In this document: piece by piece, positions 1 to 8,478 of the stretch
Layout: every line of letters begins with the position of its first letter
Position numbering within the stretch: the first letter of the stretch is position 1
Assembly: GCA_023666265.1 (NCBI GenBank)
Contig: JAMPCH010000001.1
Location: 1 to 64,000 of the forward strand
Direction: 5' to 3'
Source: Roseburia sp.
Lineage (GTDB): Bacteria > Bacillota > Clostridia > Oscillospirales > Ruminococcaceae
DNA: 64,000 nt
Position numbers and translations under genes: made by a program
The notes under the pieces: model-generated
What the model was told of the DNA's origin: nothing
What the model saw: only the letters and a program-made list of their open reading frames with translations
The model's database searches: none

Positions 1-339
1 ACGATCGAAAGCACGCTCGGCGGTAGCTTCGACGGGATCGTGAAGCGGAAATTGAAGGACTGGATTTGGGAGTACTGGTTTGAGTGTCCGTATATCGAAT
101 ATGAGAAAGCGACCGCGAGCGCGGCGGTAAGCACACCTTCACAAAATGAAACGATCAAGGTCGGGGACAAGGTGAAGGTCAAGAGCGGCGCGGGAACGTA
201 CACGGGCGGGAAGCTCGCGGCGTTTGTTTACGGACAGGTGTACGAGGTCATGGAGGTCAAGGGGGATCGGGTCGTGATCGGGCAGAGGGGGCAAGTCACG
301 GCGGCGGTGAGAGCCGCCGATCTGGAAAAATGCACATAA
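1..339 (+). CDS. C-terminal part of a phage endolysin-like cell-wall hydrolase (5' end outside window)
   Basis: The reading frame is open from base 1, so the gene starts upstream and only about 112 C-terminal residues are visible. The last ~60 residues (from GDKVKVKSGAGTYTGG to the stop) look like the small SH3-like wall-binding domain found at the C terminus of many clostridial phage and prophage amidases and lysozymes. The catalytic domain is not in the window, so the enzyme class cannot be given. A D12-class DNA methylase and a small HTH gene follow on the same strand, which fits the lysis end of a prophage. An internal GTG at 40 could be mistaken for a start, but nothing ribosome-binding-like precedes it. 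Confidence 0.55.
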   Translation, partial: TIESTLGGSFDGIVKRKLKDWIWEYWFECPYIEYEKATASAAVSTPSQNETIKVGDKVKVKSGAGTYTGGKLAAFVYGQVYEVMEVKGDRVVIGQRGQVTAAVRAADLEKCT

Positions 340-432
340 AAAATTAAAGCGCAAAATTAAGTTTTTAAGATCCCGCCGCTTGATCAAGAGCGGCGGGAAA
401 TCAATTCTATTTATAATAAGGAGGAACGGACG

Positions 433-1182
433 ATGAACAGTCCTATTTCAAGAGTCGGTGGAAAGAAGCTACTGAGAAAAACCATTTGTGAGGAGTTTCC
501 GCCGCCGGAGCGGTTCGACCGCTATATCGAGGTGTTCGGCGGCGCGGGCTGGGTCTTGTTTTATAAAGACCGTCACGCGAATTTGGAGGTGTATAACGAC
601 GCGGACGGCGAGCTGGTCAATTTAATGCGATGTATTAAATATCACGCGGCAGAGCTTCAGCGGGAGATCTCCGGCTGGGTCAATTCACGCGAGCTTTTTT
701 CGGACGCGCTCGATCAGCTTCAATGCCGAGGGTTTACCGACATTCAGCGAGCCGCGAGATATTTCGTGAAAATGCGGATCAGCTTCGGCGCGGACGGGCG
801 GACGTTCGGCTGTAACCGAAAGCCGCTGAAAAACGCGGCGGAATATCTTTCGGAGGTGCAGGCGCGGCTTTTGAACAACGGCGTTGTGATCGAGCATAAG
901 GATTTTGAAAATCTAATCAAGGTATACGACCGACCGACGGCGTTTTTCTATTGCGATCCGCCGTATCATAAGACCGAGCGATACTACGATACGGAATTTA
1001 CCGAAGCGGATCATGTTCGCTTAAAAGACTGTTTAAGCGGTATAAAAGGACGATTTTTACTGTCTTATAACGACGATGAATTTATTCGGGATCTGTATCG
1101 GGATTACACGATTCGAGAGGTAGAACGTGCGAACAACATGACGAGCGGGAGATACGCGGAGCTTCTCATCAGCAATTATTAA
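433..1182 (+). CDS. DNA adenine N6-methyltransferase, D12 class (Dam-like)
   Basis: Predicted to transfer a methyl group from S-adenosylmethionine to N6 of adenine in DNA. Visible motifs are an N-terminal RVGGKK (residues 7-12, the D12-class GGK motif), the SAM-binding EVFGGAGWVLF at 32-42 and the catalytic CDPPYH with DPPY at 175-178. The length of 249 residues is normal for the class. The start is set by AAGGAGG about 8 bases upstream. There is no neighbouring restriction endonuclease, and it lies between an endolysin-like gene and a phage-type HTH gene. It is therefore more likely a solitary prophage methylase (protection from host restriction or control of phage genes) than part of a restriction-modification system. 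The recognition site cannot be read from sequence. Confidence 0.85.
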   Translation: MNSPISRVGGKKLLRKTICEEFPPPERFDRYIEVFGGAGWVLFYKDRHANLEVYNDADGELVNLMRCIKYHAAELQREISGWVNSRELFSDALDQLQCRGFTDIQRAARYFVKMRISFGADGRTFGCNRKPLKNAAEYLSEVQARLLNNGVVIEHKDFENLIKVYDRPTAFFYCDPPYHKTERYYDTEFTEADHVRLKDCLSGIKGRFLLSYNDDEFIRDLYRDYTIREVERANNMTSGRYAELLISNY

Positions 1183-1254
1183 CTGCGTTATTTTTTTTGA
1201 ACCGTACATAACGGTATCGGTTACGATTTAAACAAAATAACACAGGAGGCAGCT

Positions 1255-1458
1255 ATGGTAAAAATTCATTTACGGGAACTGCTGAGTGACGCGCGGCTTT
1301 CACAGGCGGAGCTTTCCCGGGCGACGGGGATCAGACCGTCGACGATCTGTGATCTTTACAACGAAAACGCCGCTTTTTTAAAGTTGGAACATCTCGAAAA
1401 AATATGCAAATTTCTGCACTGCAAGGTCAAGGATCTGATCGAAATATGCAATGAATAA
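1255..1458 (+). CDS. small Cro/CI (XRE) family transcriptional regulator
   Basis: A 67-residue protein made almost entirely of one helix-turn-helix domain. The motif runs LSQAELSRATGIRPSTICDLY (about residues 18-38), followed by an amphipathic helix and a KVKDLIEI tail typical of the compact XRE regulators of clostridial phages and conjugative elements. The start has CAGGAGG 6 bases upstream. It is the last gene of the putative prophage segment and is followed by a strong terminator. Target unknown; a role in lysogeny or copy control is inference from context. Confidence 0.75.
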   Translation: MVKIHLRELLSDARLSQAELSRATGIRPSTICDLYNENAAFLKLEHLEKICKFLHCKVKDLIEICNE

Positions 1459-1518
1459 TTTTTGGATAAAGTTTTCAACTTTTCAACAGTTTCAACAAGT
1501 TCGATAAAAAAGCAAGAC

Positions 1519-1572
1519 CAAACCCCGAAGATCGCTTTAAAATCGGCGATCTTCGGGGTTTGTTTTGTTCTT
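1519..1572 (+). terminator. intrinsic terminator after the XRE gene
   Basis: A perfect 17-bp stem (1519-1535 with 1546-1562, starting CAAACCCCGAAG) with a 10-base loop is followed by a T-rich tract. It separates the plus-strand phage-like genes from the minus-strand walJ block. The remaining bases to 1708 show no gene. A promoter-like pair is visible at 1632-1637 (TTGGCA) and 1654-1659 (TATAAT), but no plus-strand gene follows it. Confidence 0.85.
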
Positions 1573-1708
1573 TATCTTTTTTCAACTGCTTTCGGGTTTT
1601 GCATTTTGCTTGTCTGATTTTTTTATTTTGATTGGCAGATAACAGCTATTCGGTATAATTTTTACATAAGAGCCTTCCCGCCGAAACGACGGTGTTGCTT
1701 CTTTTTTT

Positions 1709-2494
1709 TCAACAGGCGATCACCTTTCCCGTTCCCCGGATCGCCGCGACCTCCAGTAAATAGTCGCGGTTCACCTCCGCGCCGATGGCGGCGAGTGACC
1801 GAATCATATTTTGATACGCGAGCTCGGGTGTATTGTTCTGCGGGCTTAAATGCCCCAGAAGGAGAGAGACCGTCCCGCTTCGGATCAGCTCCCGCGCGAA
1901 AGTGCCGCTGTCGCCGTTGGAGAGATGCCCGCGCTTGGAGCGTATCCTTTCCTTTAGGGCAGGGGGGTAGTTCAGATTTCGGGTCAAAAGCTCGGGATCG
2001 TAATTTGATTCGAGTAGGACGAAGCGACAGCCGATCAGGTTCGCGCGTACCTCCTCGGTGACGTGTCCGAGATCGGTACAGACCGCGATCCTCGTTTCTC
2101 CCGCCGTGAAGCGGTATCCGACGCTTTCCGCGCTGTCGTGCGGCGTATGAAAGGCTTCCGGGAGAAAAGAGATCGGCGCGTCCGAGAGCTGATCGAGCGG
2201 ATAGAGCCGACCGCCGACCGCCTTTTTTTCGCCGATCAGCCGATCGAGCGTCCCCTCGGAGGCGAAGACGGGGATCTCCGTATTTTTAGTCAGCTGAAAA
2301 AGCCCCGCGATGTGATCGGTGTGTTCGTGCGTAATAAAGACCGCGCGGATATTCTCTATCCCGCGGTCGATCTGTTTTAAGCCCTCGTGGAGCGCCTTAA
2401 AGCTACACCCGATGTCTACGAGGATCCCTTCGCCGTTTTGTTCGATATATGTACAGTTCGCCTTGCTGGAGCTACATAAAGACGAAATTCGCAT
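1709..2494 (-). CDS. walJ: MBL-fold metallohydrolase, WalJ/YycJ family
   Basis: A metallo-beta-lactamase-fold protein of the YycJ/WalJ family, linked in Bacillota to wall/cell-division control through the WalRK locus and proposed to act as a nucleic-acid exonuclease. The N terminus reads SLCSSSKANCTYI, the family hallmark, and the metal-binding motif HEHTDH is at residues 56-61; a later HTPHDS supplies a further His. The 261-residue length is normal. It follows the GNAT gene by 21 bp and probably belongs to the same transcript as dcd. The walRK genes themselves are not nearby. Confidence 0.85.
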   Translation of the reverse strand: MRISSLCSSSKANCTYIEQNGEGILVDIGCSFKALHEGLKQIDRGIENIRAVFITHEHTDHIAGLFQLTKNTEIPVFASEGTLDRLIGEKKAVGGRLYPLDQLSDAPISFLPEAFHTPHDSAESVGYRFTAGETRIAVCTDLGHVTEEVRANLIGCRFVLLESNYDPELLTRNLNYPPALKERIRSKRGHLSNGDSGTFARELIRSGTVSLLLGHLSPQNNTPELAYQNMIRSLAAIGAEVNRDYLLEVAAIRGTGKVIAC

Positions 2495-2515
2495 AAAACA
2501 AGTCGTTCCTTTCCG

Positions 2516-2998
2516 TTAAAGCGTTTTTTCCATCATTCCGCAGGTAAACGGAAAGAAGTCGTATTTTTTCGTCCCGAGGTGACGAAAGCCGAAGGCGGTA
2601 TACCATTTCTTCACGCGCTCGTTTTCCTCGACGATACTGATCTTTATTTTTGTGCAGAACTGCGCGGCGGCGATCTCGAACGAATGGCGCAAGAGCTTTT
2701 CCCCGATCCGTCGGTGGCGTAAAGCGGGGAGAACGCATAGATTGTTCAGTTCACAAGCTTCTCCTTCTCTCGGCGAAAGCGAATAATACCCCGCGATCCT
2801 TCCTTCCGCGCGATAAACGAACATCGGTCGCCGCTCGTGAAAATACTGCTGTTTTAGTCTTTCCTCCGTTACGGAAAAAGCGGTGAAACGGGGCGCGTTT
2901 TCTTCGGTAAAGCCAAATTCCTCCGCGACGGTAAGAAAGCTTTCCCGAATGACCCGTACACATTCGGGAAGGTCGGTCTCTCGGATCGGTTCGATCAT
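2516..2998 (-). CDS. GNAT family N-acetyltransferase
   Basis: A 160-residue acyl-CoA-dependent acetyltransferase with the GNAT fold. The acetyl-CoA-binding stretch [19 protein letters not shown] lies near residues 90-108, followed by the [16 protein letters not shown] motif that ends the domain. The frame stays open upstream inside dcd, but the natural start is ATG at 2998, which overlaps the dcd stop in an ATGA junction; the longer upstream reading is only dcd in another frame. The overlap implies translational coupling to dcd. The substrate cannot be inferred. Confidence 0.75.
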   Translation of the reverse strand: MIEPIRETDLPECVRVIRESFLTVAEEFGFTEENAPRFTAFSVTEERLKQQYFHERRPMFVYRAEGRIAGYYSLSPREGEACELNNLCVLPALRHRRIGEKLLRHSFEIAAAQFCTKIKISIVEENERVKKWYTAFGFRHLGTKKYDFFPFTCGMMEKTL

Positions 2999-3534
2999 GA
3001 CGATCTCTCCCGATCCAAATAGACCCGCGAGCCGGTCGCGCCCTTTTGCCCCTGATACTTTCCGCGATAGGGGCGGAGCGCCGCCGCGTCCATTTCCGCG
3101 AAAACGAGCTGTCCGACCCGCCTTCCCGCCTTCAGCTCGATCGCGCAACGATTCGAGTTAAACAGCTCGAGCGTAATCTCGCCCTTAAAGCCGGGATCGA
3201 CCCAGCCCGCGTTCTGAATAAAAAGTCCCATTCGCCCGAACGAGCTTCGCCCCTCGACAAAGGCGGTCAGATGATCGGGAAGCTCGATATATTCCATGGT
3301 CGTCGCTAAAACGAACTGTCCGGGGAGGAGGACGTATGTATCCGTCCGAATGGTCTTATAACGGATCTCGCTTTCGAGCGTGATGATCCCCGCGGGGGAA
3401 TCCTCGACGATCCCGAACGTGTCCCCGAGCCGTATATCGACGCTCGCGGGTTGGATCTGTTCGCTTTCGAGCGGAGAAATTTTCAGCTCGTTTTTTTCGA
3501 TCAGCTCCGCGAGCGTTTTATCCGAAAGTATCAT
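2995..3534 (-). CDS. dcd: dCTP deaminase
   Basis: Deaminates dCTP to dUTP, feeding dTMP synthesis. The 179-residue protein carries the family signature [10 protein letters not shown] at about 94-103 and [15 protein letters not shown], in which Glu123 matches the catalytic glutamate of the family. The length is typical for the monofunctional enzyme; whether it is the bifunctional dCTP deaminase/dUTPase cannot be decided by eye. An AAGGAAGGAA ribosome site precedes the ATG. The stop overlaps the following GNAT gene by 4 bp. Confidence 0.9.
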   Translation of the reverse strand: MILSDKTLAELIEKNELKISPLESEQIQPASVDIRLGDTFGIVEDSPAGIITLESEIRYKTIRTDTYVLLPGQFVLATTMEYIELPDHLTAFVEGRSSFGRMGLFIQNAGWVDPGFKGEITLELFNSNRCAIELKAGRRVGQLVFAEMDAAALRPYRGKYQGQKGATGSRVYLDRERSS

Positions 3535-3552
3535 ACCGATTCCTTCCTTTTT

Positions 3553-3590
3553 AAATCAAGCCTCAGGGAAGATCCCTAAGGCGATTTTGA
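3553..3590 (-). terminator. possible terminator between murA and dcd
   Basis: On the minus strand a 10-bp stem (3573-3582 with 3560-3569, GCCTTAGGGA) with a 3-base loop is followed by TTGATTT. The T-tract is weak, so it could be an inefficient terminator of murA allowing read-through into dcd. Confidence 0.4.
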
Positions 3591-3633
3591 TTCTATTGTA
3601 AAAAATATAAGCCACGCGATGAAGGAGATTTGT

Positions 3634-4914
3634 TTAAAGCGCCTTTTGGATCGCGTCGGGGAAGGTGCGCTTTGTAATATCCGCGCCCATTTTCCTAAGC
3701 TTTACGTCCATGTTTTCATAGCCGCGCTCGATATGATAAATGTCCTCGATCTCGGTCGTTCCCTGCGTGCTGAGACCCGCGATGATGAGCGCCGCGCCCG
3801 CGCGGAGATCCGCCGCCTTTACGGGCGCGCCCGTTAGCCGCTCGACCCCCTCGATGACCGCGACCTTCCCATCTACCGAAATATCCGCGCCCATACGGCG
3901 AAGCTCGTCCACATAGCGGAAGCGGTTATCGAAAATTCCCTCGTTGATGATGCTTGTCCCTTTCGCGAGCGTAAGAAGCGCGGCGAGCTGGGGTTGCATA
4001 TCGGTGGGGAAGCCGGGGTGCGGCATGGTTTTTACCGTGATCCGCTCATAGGAATCCTGTCCGATCACGCGAATGCTGTCGTCATATTCCATAACGACGA
4101 CGCCGATCTTACGAAGCTTTGAGGTGATCGGCTCGAGATGCTTCGGGATCACGTTTTTGATGAGCGCGTCGCCCTTTGTCGCGGCGACCGCGATCATAAA
4201 CGTACCCGCCTCGATCTGATCGGGAATGACCGAATAAGTCGTCCCGTGAAGCTTTGAAACGCCCTTGATCTTGATCACGTCCGTACCCGCGCCCATAATA
4301 TCCGCGCCCATGGAGTTCAAAAAGTTCGCGAGGTCGACGATATGCGGCTCTTTCGCGGCGTTCTCGAGGATCGTCAGACCTTCCGCCTTAGTCGCCGCGA
4401 GCATAGCGTTGATCGTCGCGCCGACCGTGACCTTATCAAAGTAGATCTGCGTTCCGAAAAGGAAGTCGGATTGAATATCGACGATCCCGTGTTCGATCGT
4501 ACACTGCGCCCCGAGCGAGCGGAAGCTTTTTAAATGCTGATCCATCGGTCGGTCGCCGAGGTCACAGCCGCCCGGCATCGGTACGCGCGCGTGGCGGAAA
4601 CGCCCGAGGAGCGTCCCGAGGAAGTAGTAGCTGGCTCTCATGGATCGCGCCAATTCATAGGGTACGGCGACGTCCCGAATGTTTCGGGGGTCGATCCGTA
4701 TGGTCGATTTGTCGATGAGCGTGACTTCCGCGCCCAGCTCGCGAAGGATCCTTAGGTCGATCGTTACGTCGTTGATGTTCGGTACATTTTCTAAGGTACA
4801 GGGGCTGTCGGCGAGTAAAGCAGCGGGAATGATCGCGACCGCCGCGTTTTTCGCGCCGCTGATCTCGACCTCGCCGGTCAGTCTTTTACCGCCGTTAATG
4901 ATATATTTTTCCAA
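3634..4914 (-). CDS. murA: UDP-N-acetylglucosamine 1-carboxyvinyltransferase
   Basis: Catalyses the first committed step of peptidoglycan synthesis, moving enolpyruvate from PEP to UDP-GlcNAc in the cytoplasm. The 426-residue length and internal duplication fit the EPSP-synthase fold. The loop MPGGCDLGDRP carries Cys117, the residue that fosfomycin alkylates, so the enzyme is predicted to be fosfomycin-sensitive at this site. The start is TTG with GAGGT 8 bases upstream. The motif style resembles the second Gram-positive MurA (MurAB/MurZ), but paralogue assignment is not certain. It has its own promoter region, about 150 bp upstream. Confidence 0.93.
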   Translation of the reverse strand: MEKYIINGGKRLTGEVEISGAKNAAVAIIPAALLADSPCTLENVPNINDVTIDLRILRELGAEVTLIDKSTIRIDPRNIRDVAVPYELARSMRASYYFLGTLLGRFRHARVPMPGGCDLGDRPMDQHLKSFRSLGAQCTIEHGIVDIQSDFLFGTQIYFDKVTVGATINAMLAATKAEGLTILENAAKEPHIVDLANFLNSMGADIMGAGTDVIKIKGVSKLHGTTYSVIPDQIEAGTFMIAVAATKGDALIKNVIPKHLEPITSKLRKIGVVVMEYDDSIRVIGQDSYERITVKTMPHPGFPTDMQPQLAALLTLAKGTSIINEGIFDNRFRYVDELRRMGADISVDGKVAVIEGVERLTGAPVKAADLRAGAALIIAGLSTQGTTEIEDIYHIERGYENMDVKLRKMGADITKRTFPDAIQKAL

Positions 4915-5076
4915 AAGCGTTACCTCTTTATTTTTTCTATGATAAAACGGACAGCCTTTTCCGAAAAAAGTCTTTCCTCATTTTTCGAATCGATCGGGCT
5001 GTCGCCCGCCCGGAGAATTGCCTGATAGGTAGGGAATATAAAAACACGGGAGCTTTCCGCGCACCTATATTGGTAT

Positions 5077-5082
5077 ATTATA
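5077..5082 (-). promoter_or_regulatory. putative extended -10 promoter for murA
   Basis: On the minus strand TGTTATAAT forms an extended -10 (TGnTATAAT); no good -35 lies 17 bp upstream. It would give a murA leader of about 155 nt. The rest of the 408-base gap 4915-5322 holds AT-rich sequence and the terminator at 5241-5278; no gene was seen. Confidence 0.5.
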
Positions 5083-5240
5083 ACACATAATCCGGAAAAA
5101 GAAAAGACCTATTTCAGAAAATCTACATTTTCACCATATATTTTTGACCGACCGCCTGTTTTTATTCGGATCATAACATCTCAAAAATGCGGAAAAATCG
5201 CTTTTTTATGGGAAATAAATCGCTTTAAGGGAAAGCGAAC

Positions 5241-5278
5241 GCCCCGAAACGAAAAAATGTCGTTTTTCGCTCCGAGGC
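5241..5278 (-). terminator. long hairpin ending the cysE-cysS-cyclophilin operon
   Basis: Read on the minus strand, GCCTCGGAGCGAAAAA pairs over 16 positions (with some G-U pairs) with TTTTTTCGTTTCGGGGC around a tight loop. It lies 45 bp after the stop of the last lipoprotein gene. The T-tract is inside the stem rather than after it. Confidence 0.6.
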
Positions 5279-5322
5279 GGTCGATTGTTGAATATGCACA
5301 AAAAATATTTGATATGTTCCGA

Positions 5323-6273
5323 CTACTCAAAGGTGATAAGGGTATCGAGTGTGTGTTCCGTCGTTTCAGGGGTCGTCTCGGTCGCCGTTGTGGTCGGGAT
5401 CGTCTCCGCGATCACCTCCGGCGTGGTTTCCTCGGTCTTTTTATTTCCCTTTTTATCGGTCTCCGAGGTCGTTGTTTCCTCCGGCTCGATCCGAATGATC
5501 TCGATTTTTTCGATCACGATCGAATTGATCGGCTTTGAGAAGATTCCCTGTCGATCATCGATCTCGTTTCCTGTCACGACTTCACACGCGCTGATTGCTT
5601 CGAGAACGTCAAAGCCGTCGATGACCTGACCGAATACGGTCGCTTCGCCGTCGAGCTGATAAAGTCCGCCGACGGAGGCGTATTTTTCGATGACCTCGGG
5701 CGAGAACGCCTTCAGCTTCGCGAGATAGTTGTCGTAATACTCTTTATCCTCGGGGAGGAGGCGGTCGGTAAACGCCTGATCCGCGAGCTGTTCCGAGAGC
5801 TTTTCGATGACGGCGTTGATGTCCTGAGGCGTGTCCTGATTTACGATGTAAAATTGAGCGAAGCTCCCCTTTGAGTTGTTTGCGAAACAAAGCGCACCGT
5901 AAAAATGGCGAGCCGAATCGCTGACCTCGACGGGTACGTATTCCGCGTCGGGAACGTCGCCGTCCGAGCCGTCTCCGCTCAGCGAGCCGCCCTGGATCGT
6001 ATAGTTATTGATCACGCGGTGAATGGTCTTCATTTCGTAATAGCCGCGTTCCGCGAAGGTCGTAAACCGCTCGACCGATTCCGGCGCGATGTCGGGGAAA
6101 AGCTTCGCCGTGATGTCGCCGTAATCCATAATATGAATGACCGCGTAAACATCGCCGGTATTCAGAGTAACATCGCCGATGTTACCGGTCGGCGCTTCCT
6201 CGCCACAGCCCGCCGCGCTGAAAAGCAGGCAACCCGCCGCGATCCATGCGGCGATCTTTTTTATCGTCTTCAT
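5323..6273 (-). CDS. cyclophilin-type peptidyl-prolyl isomerase, lipoprotein
   Basis: Predicted extracytoplasmic lipoprotein: a basic N terminus, a hydrophobic stretch and a lipobox ending SAAGC with the lipidated Cys at about residue 23. A cyclophilin domain follows, with the catalytic-type stretch IHRVINNYTIQGG (the Arg and Gln of the active site are kept) and a FAQFYIVN core strand. The C-terminal ~60 residues are a Thr/Glu-rich low-complexity tail, perhaps a wall-spanning spacer. At 316 residues it is longer than minimal cyclophilins because of a ~50-residue insertion and this tail. It likely assists folding of exported proteins. Its start overlaps the upstream paralogue by 4 bp. Confidence 0.82.
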   Translation of the reverse strand: MKTIKKIAAWIAAGCLLFSAAGCGEEAPTGNIGDVTLNTGDVYAVIHIMDYGDITAKLFPDIAPESVERFTTFAERGYYEMKTIHRVINNYTIQGGSLSGDGSDGDVPDAEYVPVEVSDSARHFYGALCFANNSKGSFAQFYIVNQDTPQDINAVIEKLSEQLADQAFTDRLLPEDKEYYDNYLAKLKAFSPEVIEKYASVGGLYQLDGEATVFGQVIDGFDVLEAISACEVVTGNEIDDRQGIFSKPINSIVIEKIEIIRIEPEETTTSETDKKGNKKTEETTPEVIAETIPTTTATETTPETTEHTLDTLITFE

Positions 6274-7040
6274 TCCGTTTCCTCCTCTGTGTGATATTCC
6301 GTGATCCTTACGGATCTTAGCTTTATTGCCTCCAGCGGTCTCGCGGTCGATTCGTCTCGCTCCGCGCCGCAGATCTCCTCGATCACCTCAAAGCCCTCGA
6401 TCGTCTGTCCGAAGACAGTATAACATCCCGCGAAATGTGCGACGCTCCCTTTCTCGATAAACGCCGTGATCAACTCCTCGGGGAGGCGTTGGTTTCCCTC
6501 CTCATCCTTAAACGAGCGAAGCTCGGTGATTTCCTCGTCGGTGAGCTTTTTATCGTTGATGACAAAAAATCGGCTGTCCCCATAGCCCGCCTGTCCGTTA
6601 TAGGCACAGAGCGCGCCGCGAAATGTCCATAAATTTACGGAGTATTCGTTGGCGATCGGCTGTCCGTCGTTGGTGAATCCCTGCGTCCCTTCCTCGTTAT
6701 ACGAGCCGGTCAAAAAGAAGGCGTTCTCGACCAGGGCGTAAATATCCTTCCCGTCATAAAAACCCTCGTTCGCGCGATTGATAAAGTTATCGACCGTATT
6801 CGGCGCGTATTCGGGGTAGAGGACGGCGCGGATCGTTCCGCGTGTCGTTTCGATCTCGGCGAGCGGCTGTCCCTCATAGGGTTCGTTAAATTGGATCAGC
6901 TCCATTTGACTGAAATCATAGCTCCCGATCGCGCTGACCGTACTGTTCCCGCCGAAGAGGGAACAGCCCGAGAGCGATAAGATCCCCGCCGCGACCAACG
7001 CGATCAATCCCCGTTTCGGGGTTTTCCCATTAAAAATCAA
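6270..7040 (-). CDS. diverged cyclophilin-like lipoprotein, probably not catalytic
   Basis: A lipoprotein with signal sequence and lipobox (LSLSGC, Cys about residue 26), then a cyclophilin-like domain recognisable from TTRGTIRAVLYPEYAPNTVDNF and from VFGQTIEGFEVIEEI near the end. In the stretch that aligns with the isomerase active site (IYALVENAFFLTG) the catalytic Arg and Gln present in the neighbouring paralogue appear replaced, so prolyl isomerase activity is doubtful. The two genes overlap in an ATGA junction and look like a tandem duplication in which this copy has drifted. It begins 19 bp after cysS and is probably in the cysE-cysS transcript. Confidence 0.72.
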   Translation of the reverse strand: MIFNGKTPKRGLIALVAAGILSLSGCSLFGGNSTVSAIGSYDFSQMELIQFNEPYEGQPLAEIETTRGTIRAVLYPEYAPNTVDNFINRANEGFYDGKDIYALVENAFFLTGSYNEEGTQGFTNDGQPIANEYSVNLWTFRGALCAYNGQAGYGDSRFFVINDKKLTDEEITELRSFKDEEGNQRLPEELITAFIEKGSVAHFAGCYTVFGQTIEGFEVIEEICGAERDESTARPLEAIKLRSVRITEYHTEEETE

Positions 7041-7059
7041 TCATGTTCCTTCCTTTCAT

Positions 7060-8478
7060 TTAGACTTTTCGTATGATCGTCCCTTGGCGGGTCTCTTCGA
7101 CAGTATAACCGAGCGCCGCGATCTGTGCGCGAAGCTCGTCCGCCAGCGTAAAGTTCTTTTCTTTTCTTGCTTGTGAACGCTTCGCGGCGAGCTCCGCGAT
7201 CTCGGGTGGAAGCGTCTCGTCCCGCGGCTCTTTAAAGCGTTCCGCCGCCTCGATCAGACCGAGCGAGAGGACCGTATCGAGCCTTCGGATCACTTCGAGC
7301 TTCGTGGCGGCGTTCGCGTCCGCCTTTAGTACGTCATAAAGCGCCGTGATCGCGAGGGAGGTATTGAGATCATTATCGAGCGCATCTCGAAAACCCTTAG
7401 AAAGCTTTTCGACTTTTTCCGGATCGACCGACCCGATCCCTTCCTTTAAAAGAGAGGAGATCCGCGAAACGAGCTTTTTATAGGAGGTCGCCGCGTTATC
7501 GAGGTTCTCAAAGCTAAAGGTAAGCGTTTTACGATAATGGGAGAGGAGGCAGAAGAAGCGGTAGACGAGCGGGTCATAGCCTTTTTCCTCTAAAAGAGAG
7601 ACCGTTAAAAACTCGCCCGAGGATTTACTCATTTTCCCGCCGTCCGTATTAAGATGGTGGATATGAAACCAGTATTTACACCATTCATGCCCGAGGTACG
7701 CCTCGCTTTGCGCGATCTCGTTTGTGTGATGTGGGAAGGCGTTATCGATCCCGCCGCAGTGAAGGTCGAGATATTCCCCGAGGTGCTTCATGCTGATACA
7801 GGAACATTCGATATGCCAACCGGGATAGCCGAGTCCCCATGGGCTTTCCCATTTCAGCTCCTGATCCTCAAATTTCGACTTCGTGAACCAAAGGACGAAG
7901 TCCGTTTTATTCCGTTTATTCGAGTCCTCCTCGACCCCCTCGCGAACGCCGACCGCGAGATCTTCTTCCTTAAAATCGTTAAAAATATAATAGCGGTCAA
8001 GCTTTGAGGTGTCGAAGTAGACGTTTCCGCCCGCCTCATAGGCGTAGCCCTTTTCGATCAGCGCGGAGATCACCTTGATAAACTCGTCGATACAGCCCGT
8101 CGCGGGTTCGACCACGTCGGGGTGCTTGATATTCAGCTTTTTACAGTCCTCGAAAAAAGCGTCCGTATAAAATTTTGCGATCTCCATGACGGTTTTATGC
8201 TCGCGCTTCGCGCCCTTGAGCATTTTATCGTCGCCCGTGTCCCCGTCGCTCGTTAAATGCCCCACGTCGGTGATATTCATAACGCGGGTCACGTCATAGC
8301 CCGAGAAGCGAAGATATTTTTCGAGAATGTCCTCCATGATATACGAGCGGAGGTTTCCGATATGCGCGTAATGATAGACCGTCGGACCGCAGGTGTACAT
8401 ACCGACCTTCCTCTCAAAGCGTGGGATAAACTCTTCTTTTTTCCGCGTTGCGGTATTATAAAGCTGCATTTTTTTCAT
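7060..8478 (-). CDS. cysS: cysteinyl-tRNA synthetase
   Basis: Class I aminoacyl-tRNA synthetase that charges tRNA-Cys. The zinc-site/N-terminal motif CGPTVYHYAHIGN is at about residues 30-42 (Cys30, HIGH-type HIGN 39-42) and the KMSKS loop (GGKMSKSSG) is near 265-273. The 472-residue length is normal. Its start overlaps the cysE stop by 4 bp (ATGA), so the two are translationally coupled and share the T-box leader upstream of cysE. Confidence 0.96.
   Translation of the reverse strand: MKKMQLYNTATRKKEEFIPRFERKVGMYTCGPTVYHYAHIGNLRSYIMEDILEKYLRFSGYDVTRVMNITDVGHLTSDGDTGDDKMLKGAKREHKTVMEIAKFYTDAFFEDCKKLNIKHPDVVEPATGCIDEFIKVISALIEKGYAYEAGGNVYFDTSKLDRYYIFNDFKEEDLAVGVREGVEEDSNKRNKTDFVLWFTKSKFEDQELKWESPWGLGYPGWHIECSCISMKHLGEYLDLHCGGIDNAFPHHTNEIAQSEAYLGHEWCKYWFHIHHLNTDGGKMSKSSGEFLTVSLLEEKGYDPLVYRFFCLLSHYRKTLTFSFENLDNAATSYKKLVSRISSLLKEGIGSVDPEKVEKLSKGFRDALDNDLNTSLAITALYDVLKADANAATKLEVIRRLDTVLSLGLIEAAERFKEPRDETLPPEIAELAAKRSQARKEKNFTLADELRAQIAALGYTVEETRQGTIIRKV

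Noticed and set aside
433-1182. Restriction-modification system
   Set aside because: Only a methylase is present; no endonuclease or specificity gene lies in the visible flanks.
1632-1659. Promoter-like TTGGCA/TATAAT with a 16-bp spacer on the plus strand
   Set aside because: No plus-strand gene follows; only the 3' end of walJ on the opposite strand.
2995-3148. N-terminal extension of the GNAT gene beyond ATG 2998
   Set aside because: It lies wholly within dcd in another frame; the ATGA overlap gives a normal GNAT N terminus.
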